Shown here: positions 28,011-40,003 of the stretch, piece after piece
Numbering within the stretch: position 1 is the stretch's first letter
Layout of the letters: each line of letters starts with the position of its first letter
Assembly (NCBI GenBank): GCA_022749755.1
Contig: CM040443.1
Span: 13,097,744 to 13,161,743, forward strand
DNA from: Azadirachta indica
Taxonomy: Eukaryota; Streptophyta; Magnoliopsida; Sapindales; Meliaceae
Direction: 5' to 3'
Length of the DNA stretch: 64,000 nt
Notes under the pieces: generated by a model
What the model saw: the letters and a program-made list of their open reading frames with translations, nothing else
Databases searched by the model: none
Told to the model about the DNA's origin: nothing
Position numbers and translations under genes: made by a program

Positions 28011-29393
28011 TCATTCCCATTTGGTTCTAATCTGATGAGTGTGGTTGAAATTATAAGCTAACACCAAACTTCCATCCATTCTCTTCAATACAAACCTCTC
28101 AACCAACATATAGCAACCAAATTTCCTCCACTCATTTACTCCTCCAAACTCCTCAACTCTTTTCACTCTCACTTGACTCTCATTCCCTCCAATATTCCAC
28201 CCAAATCTTTCTTGCTCCCACTTCATTCTCTCAGCGATTGCTGTATTTAGCCCCACACTCACTTCTCCTCCCACAGTGTTAGCACTCCTGAACCACATCA
28301 CCCCATCAACCACATTAATATTCTCGTTAGCCACACCCTTCTTCATTCCAGCCAATGAAACCACTTCTCTTTCAACTGCAACATCGACAACAACTACATT
28401 GTCTTCATTGTAACCATTTTCGCATGAAAATATTTGTTCCCATCTTTGCTCAAGTGTCATCTCATAATACATTGATGTGCTCATTTGTTGTTTCAGAGTT
28501 AGCGAGCTTTCTTTGATAAAGATGAAAGGACAGTACCACTTTCCCACAACAACAGGTTTGGAACTCTTCGATGATAATGTCAAGCTATCGAAATCTGGAA
28601 GTCGAGCGCGGAGGGTGTTGTCAAGTCCTGGTGCTTCACCCAAATCGAAATTGCGGGGTGTTTTGATTTCAAGTTTCCATCCTTTTCTCCTCAAGAATTT
28701 CGGTGGGAAACCATCCGGTTGCACTGATTTGGCAGAAAAGCTACCCCTGCGTCGATAATAGATCTCAATTTGCTGATAAATGTTGTTGGGATCAAAAGGT
28801 TCTGGTTTTCTATCGTTTATAACTTGGCAGAAACAGCAGGTGGACATGTCCTCGTCTTTCGAATTTGTGAATGCTTCCCTGAAAGCCAATATGTTTATGT
28901 ACATGTAATCAGTGTAAGCATGCATATTTACAAATTGTGATTCCTGGAAATCATAGGCAGATTTCACTTAGACTTTTTTGAATGTGATGGATCATCAATT
29001 CTATATGTATACTACAAGGTAGAACGTTATATATACAGTTAATAGTAAGTTTAGTACATACCCTTGATGCCTCCCACGCGGTTGTATGGCATAGTATTTA
29101 TTGGAAGATAAAGGCTGATTAAGAACAGGAATGAAGACAACTTTGTTGTAATGATAATCGGTACTGCTGTGATCTCCATTATGACTTGTAGTGGTATAAT
29201 AAGTTCTAAGGTTCTTGTTTTGAGGGAAAGGCAGCTCCTGCAGCTCATCACTCTTGCACCAACCAAAACAACAAGTAGGCTGGGCTTCTTCATCAAGGAT
29301 TACCAGAATACCAGAATTCGGACCTTCCGGCGGCGGCAACGAAATAGCTGAAGGATCCCTTCTGTACATTGAAAGAGGCCTTGTCACATACAT
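28011..29393 (-). CDS. DUF1262 family protein, copy B
   Basis: Two exons on the minus strand, 29393-29062 and 28878-28011, with a 183-bp GT/AG intron (29061-28879). They encode 399 residues. It is collinear with copy A and identical at most positions, with the same MYVTRPLS start, the CCFGWC and CCFC clusters, and the same core blocks. It differs by a short insertion in exon 1 (NGDHSSTDYHY region) and scattered substitutions. Both frames are intact with conserved splice sites, so both copies probably make protein. The intron is about 370 bp shorter than in copy A, although both intron ends match. Function is unknown, as for the family. Confidence 0.87.
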
Positions 29394-31678
29394 TTTTTTT
29401 TTATGTTCTTGATATGGATAGTCAGCTTGCTATTGACTTGGTTCTGTATTCATATATGAAGAAAGATTGTGTTGACCAGTTTTAATGGCGTACACAATTT
29501 GGGCAAGTCATGTTTTTGTTTACTTTTCAGCAGTCAAATTGTTGAACATTCTTCAGAAACTATAGACTAGTCCATAATTATCAAAAGAAAATTTGTTCAT
29601 TGTCTATCTGGGAAGGCGTAATCTGGGTAATGAATGTGTCAACTTTTAAATGTAGATGTAAATCAAAGCACACAAGTTTTCTGAGGAAAGAGGTTTCCTC
29701 GAAGATTTCAGAGGACTGTTCATAAAAAAATTATCAATGATACAAAATTCTCCTTAAAATGATCATTTATATAAATTGGGCTGATTCTGCACAAAACTTG
29801 ATAGATGGCTTACGTTGTCAGTAGCTATAGCGGAGTACCCATCGAACTTAGATTAGATTTGGGCTCATCAATGGGCTATTTGATTTAGTACGTCATAAAA
29901 CAACTTCACTAATATTTTTATTTTTTTAAAACATATTATTTCTTTAAAAAAATTATTTCTTGAATAGACGAATGGCATTTAAATTGTATTTATTTATTTT
30001 TTTAAAACCAAAATGCATCTATTATAATAAGAGAACTCAAGACTTATAATTCATTCCACTCACTTTCACTAACGATGTGAGATGTCTAACTACCATTTAA
30101 CAAATTATCTTTTGTCATACTTTTTTTTATATAAATAATTTTATACTTGCCTAAATTAATTTATGAAAATAATTTATGTGTTTTCAGTTAGGTCTTTAAA
30201 ATAATTTCAGCACTTTCAATCATTGCTTTTCAGTTGCTTGAGTTGAACATATCTTGTAAGGCTAGAATATATACGAGAAAACTTCAAAGAAAAAAGCATG
30301 TTCACATCACAGAAGTTCAAATATTTCATCATATCCTTCGATAGTTTCATATTCAAAGTTGCAAGAAAGATCTATTTATGACAAAAACCCATCAAAATTA
30401 ATCAGGCCAAACCCTTTTCTTGTTGAAGTTCGTAAGATTTATGGATGCTTGAATTAGAAAAATATAACCAATTATAGACATGATAAATTATTGTATTTGA
30501 GGAAAGATTTCCCCATTCTAATATAACATCTTAGTGCAAATAAGACTCTATAGCCATTCTACAACTAAGATACAATGACTTGGTTTTATAAGAGTACCTC
30601 TCAACATTGAACTCTAAAACAATTAATCTGTTCTCCAATAATAATTATACGGAGAGTAAATATAGATTGAAGGATTATCTCTATAATTCTCATTTTTTTT
30701 TTAAATATCAGTGACTTTCTTTTTTTATATTATAAATTAACCATTAAACCATAATTGTAACCAATAAAGTACATAATTACATTGGTTATATATACGTACA
30801 TATACATATGCTTATACATATGTTTTTATGTATATGTATATATGTATATGTGTATGTAAACACACACATAAAAATATTGGTCAATTAAACTATAATACTA
30901 ATTCAAAATAAAAAATAAAAAAATATTATAACCAATATTTACTATGCTTATAGTGGTCAATTAATTAGAATATGCTGTAGTTTTAAAATACACAAAATAT
31001 CTAATATTTTTTTTGTACAAATTTTTTTCTAAATTTAAAATTTTGGTAAAATTCTTTTTGTGTAAAATAAGCAAACCTGCGGAACCTAGCATAAAGACTG
31101 CTCAAGAGTGAATGTAATTAACATCATCTTTGGAAATTATTCAACCTTAAAAGTGAAGTCAGTTATCCAAATTCAATGTCAAAAAAGTTGCTTACAATTA
31201 GATAAGAATACTAATCATGATTAGATAAAAAAATTAGTGCAAACAATTGACTTGTAGTAGAGATGTCTATTTTTATTAACTGCAACGATGAAAAATCCAT
31301 AACATGTAATATTATTTTATTCAGAAGTTTTCTTAAAATGAACATAACACTCTTCTTCGATGCAACAAATAAGAGTTAGTATCTTCTTAAAAGAGTGTAA
31401 AAATTAGAAGAAATACTTGAGAGCAATTCTCATATTTTTATGCTAAATTTGATTTCTATTTTGGATAAGAAAAGTATAAGAAACAACAATCACATCATTT
31501 GTGTACCTAATAATAGAAAAAAAAGATGAAGAAAATTTAACGAGCAACAAAGAAAGTTGTAACTAATTGTAGTGATGGTGTTTGAGAACAGTCCGCTCTG
31601 GTGGTTGGAGGCTGGTCGGTCCAACCCTCAAATTTAATTAAATTATAAATTAATGCCTTCTCATTTACCCATTAGACT

Positions 31679-31730
31679 ATATGATATGATGTGATATGAC
31701 ATGATACGATACCATACGATACGATATGAT
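31679..31730. repeat. Degenerate ATGAT/ACGAT pentamer repeat
   Basis: About ten imperfect pentamers of the form ATGAT, ATGTG, ACGAT and ACCAT in a row; a decayed microsatellite. Confidence 0.7.
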
Positions 31731-33149
31731 TTTATTTATTATATTAATATGAATGTGAAATTAAACTGAAATTGCAAAACGTCAAATCCAACCCTGTCGG
31801 AATTTTGTTGAATCTTGGAAGAAACAATTATGTATATTATATGAATGCTTATTTATAGACTCTCGCCACTTGTCGTTCATTCATTGGTCAAATTGGGACC
31901 ATTTCACTTCGCGTTGATATTTGTCTTTTTCCATTAATTTTCTTGCATGTGGGTTTCGTCTGTAAAAATATTAAATCTCTTTATTTGTATATATATTATA
32001 TAAAATATTACTATTTCTCACAAATAAATGAATGATTACAATGAAACAATAATAGTGGCGGCAATCGACTTTGATGTTACGTGCATGCATGCACACCCAT
32101 CAATTCTATCATTTAATTAGACCAATTAAATTAATTATTCAAAACGTCGCCGTTGCGGTAATTACTTTTTACGATCGTCTCAAATTCAGGGTCTTACACG
32201 TTAATTTCAGATATTAGGGCTATAATATTGTCGTACGTTCAAGGTTGGACATACCACGGAAAACCAGAATTTTGAGAAGCACTTTGGCAAACTTTTGGGA
32301 TAAGTCATTAAATCAGCTACTATTTATAGCGTTTTAAACCGATTTTTGACAAACAACTTCTCAAGTCTAAACCCTAGAAGTTGAATATTGAATCCGTGAC
32401 ATAAATATACAGTTGACACGTGGAGAATAAATTGACTGGAAATTTTTTTCAAAATTTCTGTAAACCTACCCAACTAAATCTATCTTATCCTCTCATAAAA
32501 GGTCTCACTTCCTCTTCCAAACAGCCACCTACGACCAGTCCCATTACTCACTCTTAATTTCTTTATTTATTCTGAATTATTTTTTCAATATATTTTTTTA
32601 ATACATATAATAACATAAAATTACTATTTTTTCCAGAAAAAAAAAAAAACCTAATCTTAAACATATACGTTTATTGTTTATTAGATGATTTAAAGATTAT
32701 TGAATTTTATTTATTTATGCATATGGACATTAATTTTTTAAAAATAAAAAGATATAATGATATTATATAAACTAAAGAGGTGGGTCATTAAATTCCTCCT
32801 CAGAGGTTTCGTGCACAAAGTGAGGGTTTTGTTCCACGTGGCAAGTATGATTTTAAAGGATAATTGTCATATAAAAAAAAAATTTGCTCACTCGCTTGTC
32901 CACTATCTAGATGCCGCGTGGCTACGTGAGAAAACTTCTTTTCTTTTCTTTTTATTATTATTTTTATTTAATTTTTTTACGTTGTTATGTCAACTATTTG
33001 GCGACAATTCTAACTTTATATCTTCCATATTATTTCTAGGAGACTCTTTTGGTTTTAAAGAAGCCATTTATAGCCAATGGCCTTCTCTCCTTCAGGCAAT
33101 TCAATAAGATTCTAAATTCAATTATTAGCAATCGAATTCATCTCATCTT

Positions 33150-33628
33150 TTGGGGCATTACACCCTAATGTTAAAATTGTCCACCCCAATTTATAACACA
33201 ACCAATTCATTTGAAGATTGAATAATATGTTCAAAACTGTCATCTTCCGAAAAAACTAAGCTTCAAGGTTTCACTATTCCCACTATTTTCATAATTTTCA
33301 ATAAATCTTACATTCCTTGCTCTTCAAAGTGTATGGGAGGACAATAACACTTGTATTCCTTAAACCCCTTCAACATAGCCAATAAAAAAAATTCATTAAT
33401 TGTCTTAGGGTGTAATTTTTCTCATTTGTGTACATATTTTAAACTAGTTTTCTAATCTTTTATTAATTGAAAAGGTGTATTAGGAACAACATTTGTGGGA
33501 GTTTTATTAAAAGTCTTGAACTACTGCTTAACAACATTGGGATAATCTTTAATTTTACCATAATCTGGAATTAAATAACGAATGTATTCTTTTACATTAG
33601 ACTTTATAAGAATCATCCTCAAGCAATT
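33150..33628 (-). pseudogene. Degraded open frame of unidentified origin
   Basis: Read on the minus strand, one frame continues for about 155 codons with only about seven stops and protein-like composition, for example CLRMILIKSNVKEYIRY at its start and INEFFLLAMLKGFKEYK in the middle. Several stops could be former tryptophan codons, the pattern expected from cytosine deamination in silenced DNA. I do not recognise the family. A retroelement, an integrated viral sequence or an old host gene are all possible. Confidence 0.35.
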
Positions 33629-36600
33629 AGATTATTTTTAACATTTACGTTGCTTTCTCTTAACTAGTATTTATATCTGCAAGTACTGGTGATTCATTCA
33701 CTAGAAGTGATAAGTCAAGATCAATGCATACTAATTTAAAAAGAATTTTCTCTTTCTAATTTTTAAAATTGTCACTATTTAAAAAAGATGATATAAAAAG
33801 TGTCAATGTTTGAAATAAATTAAAGATTGAGCAGCTACAAAATAACAAATAAATGAATAAATAACATGATTATGCAATGTAATTGAAGCATAGAAGTGAC
33901 AAAAACCTAGACATTAAATCATTCGAACAGATAAATCAATACAACATCATAACTATCCTGTGGACAAAAGTTATAACACAATTGATTTATATTCTATATA
34001 ATGGGACTACAATATTTATTTTATATATATATATATATAATATAGTCACAAAAATACTTTTGCGTCTATGGTTATTTAGAATATCTTTTTAAGAAATAAT
34101 AACTAATAATAGTATTTTATCCAACTAAACACAAATAAAATAATCTTCCCATCCAACTAGATTATTATATTTTTTGTGTTTAATCATAATATTTAATGTC
34201 ATAAAATTATAAATTTATGAGACTAAATAATTAATCTCTTTTTACATTTTTCATAATTAAAGAATCTATTTTAATTGAATGTAATGACTTTTTATGATAT
34301 CAAAACTAAAACTACCATATTATGCACAAATAATGCACATTAATATATCAACAAAAATTATAAATATTTATTTAATATTTATAAAACATTTATTACAAAT
34401 CCCTGTAATTCAATTACTTAAAACAAGATAATGCTTAACACATATATAAAATATTTAATTTTTTAAAACAATTATATATCTCAATTTTACTGTATAAATA
34501 TCACAAGAATTTTGGGTGTATATAATATCTTTTAAAATAAATCATATAGGTAATAATAGAATTATCAATGTGATTACAACAAGTCAATAATCACCAGCAG
34601 ATTATAATGTCCTAAACTATTGTTAATAAACGTGCATAAAAATATGAACTCTATGAAATATTAACGATAATTATCTTTAATACAATTTCACAAAATGCAA
34701 ATTCTACATTATAATAACTATTTTTATAAATTAATAAGATAATAATTATCTTTAATAGAGTTAACCAAAATACAAACTTTACAATAGTATATAAGCCAAT
34801 ATAATAATTAAAAGAACTTTAATGGCATTCAAGTTTCCTTAGACATTATCATATTGAATTGATTAAGTTATCTATAATATCATTATAATGCAATGAAATC
34901 ACAATCAAATCTCCTAAACTTTATTCCAAAATCCAAATATAATTTACACTATATATAATTTTTATGTCTTCTCTTATCAAGAAAACTAAACTAAATAGGA
35001 AGAGTTTGAGCGATAATTTTACACCTATCTAATAACCACATTATCCATGCAATAGAGATAATAGGAGTTGTGGGAATTGAGAATTAATATAAAATAAAAT
35101 AAATATAATAATTAGATGGGTTACTCATATGACACGTCTTCAAATAGTAGAGATTTACGTATCTAACATTAGTTTCAATCTATATAATTATCCACAATTA
35201 ATTATTGCATCTTTCAGATTGAAAACTTTTACCTAATTAGTCAAAATCTAACTTGATGGGATTTCATTCTTAGTTTACTCAAAATAAGTTAAAAGATTTT
35301 ATGATATCAATTTTTAGTAGAATCTATCAACTTCTCTTAGTAATATAATTGGTCAAAATCTAACATGTATGAGATTTTATTTTTACTTTTAACTCGAAAA
35401 TAAGTTAATTGATATTTGGTATTGTTGAGCTTCACTGACCTTTAATAGTAAAATTAAATTAAAAAAAAATCAGTTAATATCAGTTTTAAGTATAATCCAT
35501 CTATTTTCTTACTAATACCTCAATTGCAAACAAGCTCTTAAATAACCTTTTCTACTGTAAATACACTTGTTAAAATTAATTTGTTTTCATCTAATGAAAC
35601 TAACTCCATTCCTTGCATATGATGAAAAGAACTTACGCAGACTTGTTAGCAATTTTATGCTTTGATATTTTCTCTCATATGAACATTCCTAAGGTTGCTT
35701 GCTATTGGTAGCAATTCAAATTCATCTAAATAAGAGAAAGTAACAATATCACCTTTCATTTAACGACACTTGCAAGCTTAAAATTGTGCTAATTAAATGC
35801 AAACATTAATCGTCAAAACAATTACAAATTAACATCACACGAATTCGTTTGTTAATATATATGGGTTTGTTATATATAGGTTCCATAGTCTGCTTAAATA
35901 CTATTATTTACTTTTTATTTATTATGAAATTAATATAAATTTTTAGTTTCATAGTACTTTGTATTTAATAGCCTAGAATGTATGAGATAATGTATTATTG
36001 GAAAGAGCTAATTTGTTTGCACCAAGTACATGTTTAAATCTTACAACAAACTCATATAGCAAGTAATTAATTATACTTTATTAAATTTCTTGCATATCAG
36101 AATAGTCCATTTGTGTTTTGTAAGAATTATTAAACCAATTTTCTTCATATAATTGTATATCAATTTGATAAACTGTGCAGAGAACGAGTAACACCTAACT
36201 GCTAATGGCATTTAAACAAATGTAATTAAACTCAAAAAATTAATAGGCTATCAACCCCACAATCCTTAACTCAGTTGTTTTGTTTGTTGATCAATAACGA
36301 TTAATTTATTAATTATTTAAAGTCACTTAATGCATGATATCCATTATCCATTAAGTTGGTACGCAAATTACAGTCTTTGTTCATCAGAGATGTATACATA
36401 ATCTTAGCTGCCAACCCATGAGAAAAGGACCATAAAATTTGATCTGGAATGTGAAATTAATCAACAAATATGAGCTTGAAATAAGAAAAATGAAGGAGAA
36501 AAGCTTATTTTGACTTTTCTTTTACCTTTTCTGGGTTTCATTAATGGGATTTCTCTCTATTTTGTCGAGTTGCAGTTGTCCAAGTCAAATACCATAAATA

Positions 36601-36743
36601 CTGTTATTTTATTTATTTATTCTTTTGTTGAATTAGGCTACAATAGCTGATTAAGTAATAATCTTTCCATGGATACAGCGGCCGGATTGATGCCCTGATG
36701 AATTGATTTCTCAAGTAATGAAAATGATAATAATAATGTTTAT

Positions 36744-38039
36744 GGGATTTTAACACATACCTCCCTGAAGTTTAACTTTTTAACATTTAGAAAAAAGGTT
36801 TGACTTAATGTACAAATACCTCTCTTACAGACTTCCACTTCCATCTATAATTATAGAAAAGACACATTTACCCTTCATTTGTTATTTTCGAAATAAAAAT
36901 AAAAATTTAAGCTTGAGATTTTTTTAATTAAAATAATATATTATTGAAAAATAAAAAAAAGAAAATACAGAAGGAATTATAGGTTTAGCAAAAATTAAAG
37001 TTTAGAAATAAAGGGTTTTAACACATACTTATAAAATTTTTACTCCATTTATTTTTACTCCACTTATAAAAATAAGTTTAACTTTTTAACATTTAGAAAA
37101 AAGGTTTGACTTAATGTACAAATACCTCTCTTACAGACTTCCACTTCCATCTATAATTATAGAAAAGACACATTTACTCTTCATTTGTTATTTTCGAAAT
37201 AAAAATAAAAATTTAAGATTGAGATTTTTTTAATTAAAATAATATATTATTGAAAAAATAAAAAAAGAAAATACAGAAGGAATTATAGGTTTAGCAAAAA
37301 TTAAAGTTTAGAAATAAAAGGTTTTAACACATACCTATAAAATTTTTACTCCATTTATTTTTACTCCACTTATAAAAATTTTATTTGTAAAAATTTTACT
37401 TTAAAAAATTTTAATTATAATGTTATTAAGTAAATCCTTATTCCTTTTAATTGTAAAATAAAACATTGAAGGTTCAGGTTATTAAAGACGGAGGACTATC
37501 TTTATTACTTATCTAATTTTTCATTTATCATTTAATTGTCCATTTTTTTTCCGAACTGATGAAATTATCTAAGTATAGATAATTCTTAATAAAATGAAAT
37601 AATACATTTATACACTTTCTAAAATTAATGCTCTTTGTGTTTATTCGGAGGAATAGAAAGGTCTCACTTGTACTGTAATTCCATTTTTTATTGGAATTTC
37701 ACCATTATTTTTCACATTGTTTTATACTTTATATGAAATGATCAGTTTTAATTGTCATTTACCTATAATTCCTTTCAAATTTTAATTTTTACTAAATCTA
37801 CAGTTCTTTTTATATTCTCTTTTTTTCATTTTTTAACAATATATTATTTTAATTAAAAAAATATTTTAAACTTAAAATTTTGTCTTTATTTGGAAAATGG
37901 CAAATGAAGGATAAATGTGTCTTTTTTATAATTATGGATGGAAGTGGAAGTTTGTAGGGGAGGTATGTGTATATTAAGTTAAATCTTCTCTCTATATGTT
38001 AAAAAGCTAAACTTCAGGGGAGGTATGTGTTAAAACCCC
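36744..38039. mobile_element. Mutator-like non-autonomous element upstream of CER6
   Basis: Long terminal inverted repeats: GGGATTTTAACACATACCTC at the left is mirrored by GAGGTATGTGTTAAAACCCC at the right, and similarity continues for about 250 bp. It is flanked by TAATGTTTAT (36734-36743) and TAATGCTTAT (38040-38049), a 10-bp target-site duplication with one mismatch. Long TIRs with a 9-11 bp duplication indicate the Mutator superfamily. The left arm is tandemly duplicated with a 306-bp period (units starting at 36768 and 37074). There is no transposase. The right end lies 473 bp before the CER6 start codon. A sister copy lies at 55162-56134. Confidence 0.85.
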
Positions 38040-38049
38040 TAATGCTTAT

Positions 38050-38512
38050 ATACTCGTGATCATCGTTGGGTAATCATCATCATCATATATTTATATATAA
38101 ACCATATGAAACTAGTAACGTAACAATCACATCATTGGTCAAATTAAACAAGAATAAGTATACAGCACAAACTTAGAGGACGGATGTACCAAAATCCTAA
38201 TTAGTGCTGTAGGTTGGTGTAGTTACAACTGGAAAAAAGAAAAGAAAAGAAAATAAAAAATAAAAAATAAAAAAGAAAAAAGAAAAAAAGAAAGAGAGAG
38301 TTATGAAAATTAATACCAAGTTAAGTGAGCGTTGAGTGACGTGAAGTCCTTCATTTAATCGTCTCATCTGCCTCCTTCATTGCTCCGGCCCCGTTTTATT
38401 TAAATCCTCAACCTCTTTCACTGCATCCACAATCCCATTTCTCTTCTTTCATTAACAAATTTTCTCTGCTTATCTTTGACTTTCTCTCTCGGAAAGAAAA
38501 AAGCAAGCAAAA
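38050..38512 (+). promoter_or_regulatory. CER6 proximal promoter and leader
   Basis: A purine-only tract (A/G) covers about 38230-38303. A TATA-like TATTTAAAT lies at 38397-38405, and the leader up to the ATG at 38513 is pyrimidine-rich with CTCTC runs. A Mutator-like element ends at 38039, so the uninterrupted host promoter is under 0.5 kb. No upstream ATG is seen in the likely leader. Confidence 0.5.
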
Positions 38513-40003
38513 ATGCCTCAAATCTTGCCCGATTTCTCTAGCTCTGTTAAGCTCAAGTATGTTAAGCTTGGTTATCAATACCTAGTCAATCACATTCTTT
38601 ATCTCTTACTGGTGCCAATCATGGCGGGTATTGTCATTGAGGTTCTCCGTTTAGGCCCAGCTGAAATTATTAATCTTTGGAACTCTCTCCACTTTGGTCT
38701 TGTCCAAATTCTTTGTTCTTCCTTCCTCGTCATCTTCGTTGCCACTGTTTATTTCATGTCTAAGCCAAGAACCATCTACCTGGTTGATTATGCCTGCTAC
38801 AAGCCACCAGTCACGTGCCGTGTCCCATTTGCAACCTTCATGGAACACTCAAGGCTGATATTGAAAAACAACCCTAAGAGTGTTGAGTTTCAGATGAGAA
38901 TTCTTGAAAGATCTGGTCTCGGTGAAGAGACTTGCTTGCCTCCCGCTATTCACTACATACCTCCAACTCCTACTATGGAGGCTGCTAGAGGAGAGGCTGA
39001 GCTTGTTATCTTCTCAGCCATGGATTCTTTGTTCCAGAAAACTGGCCTTAAGCCTAAAGATGTCGATATTCTCATTGTGAATTGCAGTCTCTTTTCACCA
39101 ACACCATCTTTATCAGCTATGGTGATTAACAAATACAGGCTGAGAAGTAACATTAAGAGCTTCAATCTTTCCGGTATGGGGTGCAGTGCAGGGCTTATCT
39201 CTATCGATTTAGCTCGCGATCTTCTTCAAGTGCATCCGAATTCTAATGCCGTAGTTGTGAGCACAGAGATCATCACACCCAACTATTACCAAGGAAATGA
39301 AAGAGCCATGCTTCTTCCAAATTGTCTCTTCCGTATGGGTGGAGCTGCAATCTTGTTATCGAACCGCCGGCGCGATGGATCACGAGCCAAGTACCGCCTG
39401 GTCCATGTGGTACGAACCCACAAAGGCGCAGACGACAAGGCCTATCGTTGTGTGTTTGAAGAAGAAGACAAAGAAGGCAAAGTAGGGATTTCATTGTCCA
39501 AAGACCTCATGGCAATCGCAGGAGAGGCTTTAAAATCAAATATCACAACTATTGGACCTCTAGTCCTTCCCGCATCTGAACAACTCCTCTTTCTTCTTAC
39601 TCTCATCGGCCGCAAAATCTTTAACCCTAAGTGGAAACCCTATATTCCAGATTTCAAGCAGGCTTTTGAGCACTTCTGTATTCATGCTGGTGGAAGGGCA
39701 GTCATAGATGAATTGCAGAAGAACTTGCAGCTATCAGCAGAGCACGTAGAGGCGTCAAGGATGACACTGCATCGTTTTGGAAACACATCATCCTCATCTC
39801 TTTGGTATGAACTGAGCTATATTGAATCAAAAGGGAGGATGAGGAAAGGAGACAGAATTTGGCAGATTGCTTTCGGCAGTGGGTTTAAGTGTAACAGCGC
39901 AGTTTGGAAGGCGAACAAAACAATCAAAACACCCACCGATGGACCTTGGTCTGATTGCATTGATCGCTACCCAGTTCACATTCCTGAAGTTGTCAAGCTT
40001 TAA
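38513..40003 (+). CDS. CER6: 3-ketoacyl-CoA synthase 6 (CER6/CUT1 type), cuticular wax elongation
   Basis: A single-exon ORF of 496 residues, virtually the length of Arabidopsis CER6 (497). It catalyses the condensation step of the ER fatty-acid elongase, extending very-long-chain acyl-CoAs with malonyl-CoA for wax and suberin-type lipids. Two N-terminal membrane segments (about 26-48 and 63-83) anchor it in the ER. The FAE1/CUT1 domain holds the catalytic Cys224 in SGMGCSAG. His391 (FCIHAGG) and Asn424 (RFGNTSSSS) complete the triad. The start MPQ-LPDFSSSVKLKYVKLG and the end PVHIPEVVKL are characteristic of the CER6/KCS5 pair, so KCS5 (CER60) is the only close alternative. All key residues are present. 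CER6 in other plants is epidermis-expressed and light-responsive; this is not shown here. Confidence 0.95.
   Translation: MPQILPDFSSSVKLKYVKLGYQYLVNHILYLLLVPIMAGIVIEVLRLGPAEIINLWNSLHFGLVQILCSSFLVIFVATVYFMSKPRTIYLVDYACYKPPVTCRVPFATFMEHSRLILKNNPKSVEFQMRILERSGLGEETCLPPAIHYIPPTPTMEAARGEAELVIFSAMDSLFQKTGLKPKDVDILIVNCSLFSPTPSLSAMVINKYRLRSNIKSFNLSGMGCSAGLISIDLARDLLQVHPNSNAVVVSTEIITPNYYQGNERAMLLPNCLFRMGGAAILLSNRRRDGSRAKYRLVHVVRTHKGADDKAYRCVFEEEDKEGKVGISLSKDLMAIAGEALKSNITTIGPLVLPASEQLLFLLTLIGRKIFNPKWKPYIPDFKQAFEHFCIHAGGRAVIDELQKNLQLSAEHVEASRMTLHRFGNTSSSSLWYELSYIESKGRMRKGDRIWQIAFGSGFKCNSAVWKANKTIKTPTDGPWSDCIDRYPVHIPEVVKL

Larger units (their letters stand above)
29394..36733. other. AT-rich gene-free region upstream of CER6
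   Basis: No intact gene. It holds a degraded minus-strand reading frame at 33150-33628, a degenerate pentamer repeat near 31.7 kb, a TATATA-CATATG palindromic run at 30780-30870 and an AT microsatellite at 34021-34042. The 116-codon frame at 32757-33107 is hydrophobic and low-complexity, without recognisable similarity. Confidence 0.65.
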